64,000 nucleotides of DNA, from NCBI GenBank assembly GCA_003151515.1, contig PLXS01000022.1, positions 20,825 to 84,824 on the forward strand, given 5' to 3'. Of the stretch, positions 16,411-24,172 are shown in pieces (the first letter of the stretch is position 1; every line of letters starts with the position of its first letter). A program made the position numbers and the translations under genes. Below the pieces are notes generated by a model. The model ran no database searches, was not told the origin of the DNA, and was given only the letters and a program-made list of their open reading frames with translations. Source of the stretch: Opitutaceae bacterium (GTDB taxonomy: Bacteria; Verrucomicrobiota; Verrucomicrobiia; Opitutales; Opitutaceae).

Positions 16411-18309
16411 TCAGGCCCTGAAGCTGCGCCAGCGCTCGAGGGGGGTTGCGCACAGCGCGATCAGCGCAAGCTGGCTGGCGATGAAGGCGCTCAGCCACCA
16501 AAAGGCCGCCTGGGTGAAGCCGTAGCTGTGCAGACCGATGCCCAGCATGTTGGTGCCGAACCAGCTCCAGCTCGTCACGATGTTGCCGAAGATGGCCAGT
16601 CCCATGAGGCCGCGCTGCCTGACGATCCCCGCCCAGCGGGCGTGCAGGATGAGCGCGTTCCAGATGACGATGATCAGGGCCCCGTTCTCCTTCGGATCCC
16701 AGCCCCAGAACCGTCCCCACGACTGGTCGGCCCAGATCCCCCCGAGGGTCGTGCCGGCGAAGCTGAAGAGCGTGGCGAAGCAGACGATCCCGTAGACCAT
16801 CCGGGAGAGCGAGTCGGCGGTCCCCCTGTCCAGCGTGCTCGTGAACACGCCCCGAAGGACGTAGATCACGGCCAGCATGCCCGCGAGGAAGGTCGAGGCG
16901 TAGCCGATGGTCACCACGACCACATGGGTCCCGAGCCAGAAGTTGGAGTCGAGGACCGCCCTCATCATCTCCAGGGTGTCTCCCGCGAGCGCCAGGTGGT
17001 GCGCGATCATGAGCGTCGCGAAGCCGATAGCGCCGGCCGCGGCGCTCCCGATCGCGTTCTTGAACGAGGCCTCGAGGACGAGGCACAGGGCGACCGAGCC
17101 CCACCCGATGAAGAGCGCCGACGAGTACAGGTTCGTCACGGGCGGGCGCCCCTCGAGCCACATGCGGGTCGCGATCCCCGCGGTCGCGAGCGCCCACGCG
17201 AGCGCCACCAGACCCCAGGCGGAGACCCGCGCGGGCTCGGCCCACCTGAGCCACGAGAGCGCGGCGAAGAAGAAAGCCGCGAGGTAGATGAGCATGCACG
17301 AGTAGAAGGGCTCCGCGGCGTTGAAGACGGTCTCGACGCGCGCCTTGCGGACCTGGGCGGGGAAGCGCCTGGCGAGGCTATCGCCGTACATCTTTACGAT
17401 GTGCGCGAAGCTCGCCTCGTCGCCGCGGCGCCAGGCGTAGCCCATGCCCGCGTAGGCGAGGACCGAGGTGTCCACGTCGCCGCGGGCGAAGGAGCCCAGG
17501 AGGGCCTGGCCCGCGTTGCGCCACGCGGAGGGGCCCTCTCCGGCGTCGGGGGCGATCGCCAGGATGTCCGTGCCGTCTGACATGGCTATGAACCGCTTGC
17601 CCTCCTCGATCAGCGCTTCGGCCTTTGCCTCGTCGTGCGGCTTGCCCGCCTGCTTCGCCCGCACGGCCTCGATCCCGTCGGGGAGCGCCTCCTGGAGGTG
17701 GAGCAGCTCGCCCAGGAAGTCCGCCGACCCGTCGGGCTGCAGGCAGCGCCTGATCCTCACGTAGCGCGAGAGGTCCCCGTAGAGCTGGACAACAGCCGAC
17801 TGGAAGGGCGTCCTCGCCTGGGCCTCGACGGCCTCGGCAAGCTTGTACTGGGCCTCGACCTCGGGGATGTAGGGCGCGATCTCGTTGAATGACATGCGTC
17901 GCTGGCGCGTCGGCAGGATGTCGAGGATCGCGGCCAGCTGCTGGCCCGTGCTTTTGTAGCGGATCGCCAGGTTCTCGTCGTTCTTGCCGATCAAGAGCAG
18001 CAGGTCGGTGTTGTCGACGACGAAGGTCCGGTACGAGTCGGCCCTCTCGGGCCTGAAGAGCGCGTCGAGGAGCCACTGGTCGGGCGCAAGCTCGGTGCCG
18101 TCCGGTGCCACGACGCGCTGGCGCCCCTGGATGACGAGGAGCGTGCTGCGCGCCACGGAGTCGAGCGGCTTGATCCGGCCCTCGGCGAGCACCGGCAGCC
18201 TGCCGAACGCCTCGACGGCGGCGCTTTCCGACGCGGGCCTGGAGAAGAATCCGGAGAGGGCGCACAACGCGGCGGCCAGGACGACGAAGATGGGCATCCT
18301 GCGGCTCAT
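16411..18309 (-). CDS. ccsA: cytochrome c biogenesis protein CcsA (system II) with periplasmic N-terminal domain
   Basis: With ResB it forms the system II haem export and apocytochrome ligation complex. The 632-residue protein has an N-terminal anchor, then a ~310-residue extracytoplasmic region starting GRLPVLAEGRIKPLDSVAR. The C-terminal ~300 residues are the polytopic CcsA domain, with the tryptophan-rich haem-handling motif around WGRFWGWDPKE and conserved membrane/loop His residues (IAHHLAL, WLGTHVVV, GLHSYGF). ATG at 18309 overlaps the resB stop (ATGA), so it is translationally coupled. The long N-terminal domain is seen in CcsA proteins of Planctomycetes and Verrucomicrobia and makes this about twice the length of a plastid or Bacillus CcsA. 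Confidence 0.95.
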   Translation of the reverse strand: MSRRMPIFVVLAAALCALSGFFSRPASESAAVEAFGRLPVLAEGRIKPLDSVARSTLLVIQGRQRVVAPDGTELAPDQWLLDALFRPERADSYRTFVVDNTDLLLLIGKNDENLAIRYKSTGQQLAAILDILPTRQRRMSFNEIAPYIPEVEAQYKLAEAVEAQARTPFQSAVVQLYGDLSRYVRIRRCLQPDGSADFLGELLHLQEALPDGIEAVRAKQAGKPHDEAKAEALIEEGKRFIAMSDGTDILAIAPDAGEGPSAWRNAGQALLGSFARGDVDTSVLAYAGMGYAWRRGDEASFAHIVKMYGDSLARRFPAQVRKARVETVFNAAEPFYSCMLIYLAAFFFAALSWLRWAEPARVSAWGLVALAWALATAGIATRMWLEGRPPVTNLYSSALFIGWGSVALCLVLEASFKNAIGSAAAGAIGFATLMIAHHLALAGDTLEMMRAVLDSNFWLGTHVVVVTIGYASTFLAGMLAVIYVLRGVFTSTLDRGTADSLSRMVYGIVCFATLFSFAGTTLGGIWADQSWGRFWGWDPKENGALIIVIWNALILHARWAGIVRQRGLMGLAIFGNIVTSWSWFGTNMLGIGLHSYGFTQAAFWWLSAFIASQLALIALCATPLERWRSFRA

Positions 18310-19457
18310 GCGGCAGCCCTCCTCCTGGCGAAACCGACAAGGTGGGTCAGGAACTGGATCACGAGGCCGAGGGTTATCGCGGCGCACGCGACGTATGGGA
18401 CGAGCCAGCTCGGGTTTCGCACCACCTGCAGGACCGTCGTCTGGTCGTTGTTCTCGAAGCCCGCCTGGTAGAAGGTCAGCCCGCCGTAGCGCAGGGGGTT
18501 GTTCATGTAGATCAGGACCTCCCTCGACGCGTCCCCGCCGGGGAGATCTATCCTCACCTTGCTCGAGAAGTTCTTGGGGATGTCGGTGCCGGGGTAGATG
18601 TCGTGGCTGAACTTCTCAAGCGTGAGCGAGAACGGCTGGTAGTGGCGCTCGGGCCTCATGGCGATCCGCCACTTGCGCCCGGCGTAGTCGAAGCGCTGCG
18701 GCGCCCCCAGCTCCGGCGAGACGGCCCAGATGCCGAGCGAGCCCTCGGGCCCCTCGAGCTCGACCGACGCGAACGGGATGTTGACCTCGTTCTCCCTGTA
18801 GGTGACCTCGAGCGGCTGGGCCGCGATCTGCGGCCCGAGGCCGCGGTTGGCGATGGGCGCCGGCGCGCCCTGCGCTAGCCCCCGCATCTGGATCGCGCTG
18901 TTCGGGTAGAATTCCCTCGGCACGACCCTGAACGGGAGCTTCGGGTTCTGCACCGCGGCGCCGCGTGCGAGGAAGGACGCGGGGATAGCGACCACCCCGT
19001 CGAACCCGGGGTCGGTCTCGTCGACGATCGCGAGCTCGTAGCGCCGGACGCTCTCCGAGAAGTTCTTCGTCTCCCCGTTGTCGAGGCGCATCTGGAAGTC
19101 CTGCTGCAGGAGCCCGGAGATGAGCTCGCCCAGGAGCAGGAGGATGAGTCCCGCGTGGGCGATCCAGATGCCCGCCTTGCCCCAGCCCGCCCTGAACCGG
19201 TAGGCGTGCGCCGAGACGAGGTTAGCCAGCAGCAGGCCGCCGATCAGGTAGCCGCCCGGAAACACCGGCACCTGCAGTCCGCCCACCCTCACGAACACGA
19301 AGAGGGAGTGGAAGAATTTCTGCTGGACCGCCCAGACCCCGAGGTGCACCTGGTCCAGGGTCGCCCAGAACACGAGGACGATCGAGAGGGCGAGCAGGAC
19401 CACCGTCAGGCGCAGGGAGACGAGGATCGAACGGATCTGCCTGAGTGCCTCGGCCAT
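18306..19457 (-). CDS. resB: cytochrome c biogenesis protein ResB/Ccs1
   Basis: The second subunit of system II cytochrome c maturation, thought to hold the reduced apocytochrome next to the CcsA haem site. 383 residues from ATG 19457. There are three N-terminal membrane helices (LTVVLLALSIVLVFWATL, GGYLIGGLLLANLVSA, GIWIAHAGLILLLLGELISG). A large periplasmic domain (~120-345) contains FSHDIYPGTDIPKNFSS and LRYGGLTFYQAGF, and a last helix near the C-terminus (VACAAITLGLVIQF) follows. Seven bases separate its start from the upstream lipoprotein stop, and its own stop overlaps ccsA, giving a three-gene operon. Confidence 0.94.
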   Translation of the reverse strand: MAEALRQIRSILVSLRLTVVLLALSIVLVFWATLDQVHLGVWAVQQKFFHSLFVFVRVGGLQVPVFPGGYLIGGLLLANLVSAHAYRFRAGWGKAGIWIAHAGLILLLLGELISGLLQQDFQMRLDNGETKNFSESVRRYELAIVDETDPGFDGVVAIPASFLARGAAVQNPKLPFRVVPREFYPNSAIQMRGLAQGAPAPIANRGLGPQIAAQPLEVTYRENEVNIPFASVELEGPEGSLGIWAVSPELGAPQRFDYAGRKWRIAMRPERHYQPFSLTLEKFSHDIYPGTDIPKNFSSKVRIDLPGGDASREVLIYMNNPLRYGGLTFYQAGFENNDQTTVLQVVRNPSWLVPYVACAAITLGLVIQFLTHLVGFARRRAAA

Positions 19458-19464
19458 GGGGGTG

Positions 19465-20505
19465 CTAGGGGGCGCGCACGCCGCGCAGGAACTCGAGGAA
19501 CTGCGGCTTCGCGGCCGCCACGGCGGGGACGGGCCCCGATAGCTTGAAGAACCAGGTGGAGCCCGCGAAGGGCACGCTGGCCCCGACGATGGCCCGCGCG
19601 TCGGCGGCCTCGCCGGCGCGGATGTCGGCCACCGCGAAGGCCACGCCGTTCGCCTCGAAGCGGCTGAGAGCGCCGTCCAGGCCATCGGCGGGGAGCTCGG
19701 GAAGGCCCAGCTGGGACCTCCACCGGTTCACGTTGGCGAGCTCGCCCCCCACGTCCCCGGGAAACGCCGTGACCGACAGGTCGCACGCGCCGCCGCCCGC
19801 CACGATCCGGTAGCTCGCCTTGCGCATGGCGGACGCGGGCCCCGGCTCCCATGAGGCCGGCGCGCTCCAGACGAGGTCGGACCCGCTCGCCACCGGCACC
19901 GGCTCGGACGCCATGGCGGCGGCCGGGGCGCGCACGCTGCGCACGAAGCCCAGGAAGTCCCCCTTTGCGGCGCCCACCGCCCCGGCGGGCCCCGACAGCT
20001 TGAAAAACCACGTCGAGTCCCCGAGGGGCACGATCGCCCCGATCATGCCCCGGCCCGCCTGCGCGCCGGCGCCCTCCAGCTCGACCAGGGTCGCCCTGAG
20101 CCCGTTCGGCTCGATTCGGCTCACTGACGAGTCGAGCTCCCCGGCGCCCAGGGGCGCAAGCCCGACCTGGCCGCGCCAGCGGTTGACATTGGCAAGCTCC
20201 CCGCCGACGTCGCCCGGAAAAGCCGTGACCGACAGGTCGCAGTCGCCCGGAACGCCGTAGCTGGCCCTGCGCATCTCGCTGGCCGGCTTAGGCTTCCATG
20301 ACGGCGGTGCATCCCATGAAAGTCCCGGCCCCGAGGCCGCCGGCGCCGCCGCGCCGGCCATCGCTCCCTGGTCCGGGGCGACCGCCCCGGCGCCCTGAGC
20401 CTCCTTCTCCCTGGGCACGCGATACACCGCCGCCTCGTCGCGCCCGCACCCGCAAGCAAGCAGTGCTGTCGCCACGATGGCGAGGATGGGCGCGCGCGGT
20501 GACAT
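19465..20505 (-). CDS. lipoprotein with two tandem copies of an uncharacterised domain
   Basis: From ATG 20505 the protein is 346 residues: a lipoprotein signal with lipobox LLAC (Cys ~18), an Ala/Gly/Pro linker, then two homologous ~130-residue domains (about 63-195 and 212-346). Both copies contain W.AP.SW.P.PAS.MR.ASY, then CDLSVTAFPGDVGGELANVNRWR and GDSTWFFKLSGP / AGSTWFFKLSGP, and end FLGFVRSVRAP / FLEFLRGVRAP. The function is unknown. It is the first gene of the operon with resB and ccsA, so it may be a periplasmic accessory of cytochrome c maturation or a co-regulated envelope protein. Confidence 0.83.
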   Translation of the reverse strand: MSPRAPILAIVATALLACGCGRDEAAVYRVPREKEAQGAGAVAPDQGAMAGAAAPAASGPGLSWDAPPSWKPKPASEMRRASYGVPGDCDLSVTAFPGDVGGELANVNRWRGQVGLAPLGAGELDSSVSRIEPNGLRATLVELEGAGAQAGRGMIGAIVPLGDSTWFFKLSGPAGAVGAAKGDFLGFVRSVRAPAAAMASEPVPVASGSDLVWSAPASWEPGPASAMRKASYRIVAGGGACDLSVTAFPGDVGGELANVNRWRSQLGLPELPADGLDGALSRFEANGVAFAVADIRAGEAADARAIVGASVPFAGSTWFFKLSGPVPAVAAAKPQFLEFLRGVRAP

Positions 20506-20539
20506 GGAACGTCCAAAGTCCCATCTCGCCACCGAAAAC

Positions 20540-21835
20540 TCAACCCTCTTCCGCACGCACGTGGGTCCTGCCGTCGGCAAACTCGGCCTCGAGCCTCTGG
20601 CCGGGCGCGATCCTGGCGCGCCGCGTAACCGGGTCTCCCCTCTCGTCGCGCATGATGGCGAAGCCCCGGTTCAGGACCGAGCCCGGGCTCGCGCCCCGGA
20701 GCCGCTTGAACAGGGAAAGGAGCCGGTGCGACTCGAAGCGCACGCGGGTCTCGGGCGAGGCCTTGTCCAGCCCCGCGGCGGCGGCCGCGAGGGCCTGCCG
20801 GCGGGCCTGGGCCGACAAGCGTAGCGCCGCGGCCAGCCGGTTCGACAGGTCGTCGAGCCTCAGGTTGCCGCGCTCGACGAGCGCCGCGGGCGACAGGAGC
20901 CTCAGGCGCGAGCGGCCGTGGGCTACGCGCTCCCTGGCGCGGCCCAGGGCGTCCTCGACCGCCGAGCGCGCCGCGCGGCCCGCCGACTCGGTCCTCTGGG
21001 CGAACCGCACAAACTCGCTGGAGACAAGCTCCGCGGCCGCGCTCGGCGTCTCGGCGCGGCGGTCCGCAGCGAAGTCACAGAGCGTGAAGTCGACCTCGTG
21101 GCCGACCGCGGAGATGGTCGGGATGGGACAGGCCGCCACGGCCCGCACGAGCGCCTCCTCGTTGAACGCCCAGAGGTCCTCGATGCTTCCACCGCCGCGC
21201 CCGATGACGATCAGGTCGAAGATGCCGAGGCTCTCGGCCAGCCGCAGCATGCCGATCATCTCCTCGGCAGCGTCCTCGCCCTGCACCCGGGCGGGGAGCA
21301 CGACCACGCGCCCGCGCCAGCCGCGCCGGATCAGGATCCTCATGAAGTCCTGGACTGCCGCGCCCGACGGCGATGTCACGAACCCGACGGTATGCGGCAT
21401 CTGCGGGATCGGCTTCTTCCTCGCGGCCTCGAAGAGGCCCTCCTCGGTCAGGCGCCGCTTGAGCTCCTCGTAGCGCCTCTGCAGCTCCCCGACCCCGTCC
21501 TCGACCAGCACCTTGACCACAAGCTGGTACTGGCCGCGCGGCTCGTAGACGCCGATGTCGCCGTGGGCGACGACCTGGAGCCCGTCCCTGAGCTTGACCG
21601 ACTGGCGCAGGGCCTGCGACCGGAACATGACGGCCGCCAGCTGGGCCCCCGCGTCCTTGAGCGAGAAGTAGACGTGGCCGCTCGGCTGGACGCGCAGGTT
21701 GGAGACCTCGCCCCTCACCCAGCATGAGCCGATGCCCGCCTCGAGGACGTCCTTCACGCGGCGCGTGAGCTCCGTGACGGTGAGCGGCCTTGCCGCGCGG
21801 CCCGAGGGACCCGGGTCAATCGGCTCGTCCGGCAT
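20540..21835 (-). CDS. xseA: exodeoxyribonuclease VII large subunit
   Basis: Catalytic subunit of exonuclease VII, which degrades single-stranded DNA from both ends in repair and recombination. 431 residues. The N-terminal OB-fold carries WVRGEVSNLRVQPSGHVYFSLKD (~residues 39-62). The catalytic domain carries TSPSGAAVQDF, DLIVIGRGGGSIEDLWAFNEE and PTISAVGHEVDFTLCDFAAD. A coiled-coil helical region and a C-terminal RGFAIMRDERG strand follow. Length and motif order are normal. Its start lies inside the 3' end of the upstream VTT-domain gene (20-bp overlap), which suggests coupled expression. The small subunit gene xseB is not in the window. Confidence 0.97.
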   Translation of the reverse strand: MPDEPIDPGPSGRAARPLTVTELTRRVKDVLEAGIGSCWVRGEVSNLRVQPSGHVYFSLKDAGAQLAAVMFRSQALRQSVKLRDGLQVVAHGDIGVYEPRGQYQLVVKVLVEDGVGELQRRYEELKRRLTEEGLFEAARKKPIPQMPHTVGFVTSPSGAAVQDFMRILIRRGWRGRVVVLPARVQGEDAAEEMIGMLRLAESLGIFDLIVIGRGGGSIEDLWAFNEEALVRAVAACPIPTISAVGHEVDFTLCDFAADRRAETPSAAAELVSSEFVRFAQRTESAGRAARSAVEDALGRARERVAHGRSRLRLLSPAALVERGNLRLDDLSNRLAAALRLSAQARRQALAAAAAGLDKASPETRVRFESHRLLSLFKRLRGASPGSVLNRGFAIMRDERGDPVTRRARIAPGQRLEAEFADGRTHVRAEEG

Positions 21836-22490
21836 ACCTCTTGCGGAGCATGTGCACGACGGCTGTCGCCGCCACGATGACCCCGACCCCGTAGAGGAGG
21901 AGCTTGAAGTCCCCGTTGAATATCCCCTTGCCGAGGACGACGAAGGCCACGACCCAGGGCGTGATGCACAGGAAGGAGACGACCATGTACAGCCTGAAGG
22001 GCACCGCGGCCAGGCCCAGGATGTAGGACTGCATGAAGAAGGGGGGGCCGGGCGTCAGCCGCAGGACGAGCGCAATGGAAAGAGCGTTGCCGGGCGTGAC
22101 CGTGGGAATCGTGTAGCCGTAGCGCTGCGCCAGCCAGGAGAGGAGCGGCCGAAGCGCGTACCGGGCGAGCCAGTAGGTGAGCGCCAGGTTGGCGATCACC
22201 GAGAGGAGCACCGCCGCGACGACGCCAGGCAGGGTCATCTGCCGGGAGAACGCCTCGCCCGCCACGAGCGTAAACGCGCTCAGCGGCGCCCCGACGGCCG
22301 GCAGGGCGACGATCGCCGCGAAGAAGACCATGGGGCCGCCCGCGCGTATCGCCGCCATCGCGTGCTCGCCCAGGGCCCGGTAGTCGTGGCCGCGCATGAG
22401 GAGGACCCCGGCCGCGACCGCCACGAGCGCGACGACGGCCAGCCTTAAGATCGGAAGCTTCCTGCCCACGCGGGGCTCCTCAGAGGGCAT
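21816..22490 (-). CDS. TVP38/TMEM64 family (VTT domain) inner-membrane protein
   Basis: 224 residues from ATG 22490, with an N-terminal helix and several further hydrophobic segments. The VTT/SNARE-associated domain features are visible: ALPAVGAPLSAFTLVAGEAF (~60-80), the helix-breaking GNALSIALVLRLTPGPPFFMQSYILGL (~130-160) and ITPWVVAFVVLGKGIF. Members of this DedA-like superfamily are implicated in lipid scrambling or transport across the bacterial inner membrane. The role here is inferred from family only. The 3' end overlaps xseA by 20 bp. Confidence 0.9.
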   Translation of the reverse strand: MPSEEPRVGRKLPILRLAVVALVAVAAGVLLMRGHDYRALGEHAMAAIRAGGPMVFFAAIVALPAVGAPLSAFTLVAGEAFSRQMTLPGVVAAVLLSVIANLALTYWLARYALRPLLSWLAQRYGYTIPTVTPGNALSIALVLRLTPGPPFFMQSYILGLAAVPFRLYMVVSFLCITPWVVAFVVLGKGIFNGDFKLLLYGVGVIVAATAVVHMLRKRYAGRAD

Positions 22491-22585
22491 GGGGGCAAGC
22501 CTGCCCGCGCGACAGTCCGAGCGTCAAGAACTCGCCGAGGCGCCCCCAAGGGCCACAACGGGCTCGCCTGCCGGCCGGCGCCGCG

Positions 22586-24172
22586 TTGTCATTGCCGGCG
22601 GTGTCAAGCAGCGCCCCGAACAAGGATTTGCCCCGGGCACCCGGTGCGTCGGTGCGCCAGATCGCCATCGCGCTTCCCGTGCTGGCGGCCCTGGCCTACG
22701 GCCTGGGCCACCTGGGCTGGTACCTGGGCACCCCGCTGGGACGCGTGCCCGTCCTCGACGAGCGCGAGAACATGGACCTCGCGGCCGCGATCGCGTCCGG
22801 CAGCCTGCCCCATGCACCGTTCTACAGGGCGCCGGGCTACGCCCTGGTGCTCGCCTGCCTGCGCTGGGCGGGCGTTTCGCAGGGGGCCCTGTTCCCCGTC
22901 GCGCTCCTCCTCGGCGTCGCTCTCCACGCGGCCGGGGCGGCGCTTGTCGCTCGGATCTCGGGCCGCTGGTTCGGGGCCGGCGCGGCGCTCCTTGCGGGCC
23001 TGCTCTACGCCATGGACCCGGTCCTCGTCCACTTCGCGACGCAGGCCCTGGACTCCACGCTCTCGCTCACGCTCTTCCTGGCCGGCCTGGACCTCCTCCT
23101 GGTGGCCGCGAGCGAGCCCGGGCGCGCCGGCGCTTGGGCGGGCGCCGGCATCCTCTGGGCCCTCGCGGCGCTCGTTCGGCCGAACTACCTGCTCGCGTGG
23201 GTGCTCGCCCCGGCGCTCGCGCTCCTGCTGCCCGCGGCGCGGGCCCTGCGGCTGCGGGCCTGCGCCACGGCCCTCTGCGGCGTCCTGCTCTTCGGCGCCG
23301 AGGCCGCGTGGCAGTGGCGCGAGAGCGGCGTTGCCGGGTTCCTGCCCTGGCAGGGCGCCTACAATCTCTGGTCCGCCAACCGGCCGGGCGCCAACGGCCG
23401 CTTCTTCACGCAGCAGGTGAGCCTGCCGCCGGACCTCGCCCGGGCGAACCCCGCCCGCGCCGAGTCCGTGATCCTCTATGAAAGGGAGACCGGCGGGGCG
23501 CCCGCCGACATCGCCGCCATGAACGCCCACTGGCGCGCCAGGTTCTGGGACGAGGTCCTAAGCCACCCCCTGCGCTGGGGCCGGCTCATGGCCCGCAAGG
23601 CCTATGCCCTCGCCAACAACTGGGAGCAGTACAACAACAAGACGTTCGCGTTCCACAAGGCGCTCTCGCCCTGGCTGCGCTGGAACCCGATCTGCTGGGG
23701 CCTGCTGCTCGTGCTCAGCGTCCCCGGCGCCATGCGCCTCGCGCGGGAGTCCCCGCGCCAGGCGGCCGTCCTGGCCTGCGTCGCGGCGGCCTGCGCGGCC
23801 TCGGTCCTCCTCTTCTTCGTCAGCGCGCGCTTCCGCCTGCCGCTCGCGGCCCTCCTGGCGGCGCTTGCGGGCGGCGCCGCGGGCCTTCCCTCGCGCTGGC
23901 GCGACTGGCCCGCCTCGTGGCGCGTGGGCGCCGGGCTCGCGGCGGCCGCCGCGGCCCTCGTGGCGTTCAGCGACCTGGGCGGGGTCGCCGACACCGACAC
24001 CTACGTCGCCGACCACGCCCTCCTCGCCCGCGCGGCGTACACGGTCGGCGACGACGTGACCGCGCTCTCCGAGGCGCGTGCGGCGCTCAAGATCCAGCCG
24101 TGGCATCCCGACGCCGCGGCCATAGCGCAGGCCGCCGAGGCGGAGCTCGCGCGGAAGGCGCACGCAAAATGA
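22586..24172 (+). CDS. GT-C / glycosyltransferase 39-like membrane protein
   Basis: About 528 residues (TTG 22586; in-frame GTG codons at 22601 and 22655 are possible starts). After the first helix comes an acidic loop VPVLDERENMDLA, in the place where ArnT/PMT-type enzymes keep their catalytic Asp/Glu. FYRAPGYALVL and many hydrophobic helices follow. The C-terminal ~60 residues form a soluble helical tail with a TPR-like repeat (LSEARAALKIQPWHPDA). The likely role is transfer of a sugar from a polyprenyl-phosphate carrier on the outer face of the inner membrane. Its stop overlaps the next ATG (ATGA), so the pair is co-translated. Confidence 0.82.
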   Translation: MSLPAVSSSAPNKDLPRAPGASVRQIAIALPVLAALAYGLGHLGWYLGTPLGRVPVLDERENMDLAAAIASGSLPHAPFYRAPGYALVLACLRWAGVSQGALFPVALLLGVALHAAGAALVARISGRWFGAGAALLAGLLYAMDPVLVHFATQALDSTLSLTLFLAGLDLLLVAASEPGRAGAWAGAGILWALAALVRPNYLLAWVLAPALALLLPAARALRLRACATALCGVLLFGAEAAWQWRESGVAGFLPWQGAYNLWSANRPGANGRFFTQQVSLPPDLARANPARAESVILYERETGGAPADIAAMNAHWRARFWDEVLSHPLRWGRLMARKAYALANNWEQYNNKTFAFHKALSPWLRWNPICWGLLLVLSVPGAMRLARESPRQAAVLACVAAACAASVLLFFVSARFRLPLAALLAALAGGAAGLPSRWRDWPASWRVGAGLAAAAAALVAFSDLGGVADTDTYVADHALLARAAYTVGDDVTALSEARAALKIQPWHPDAAAIAQAAEAELARKAHAK

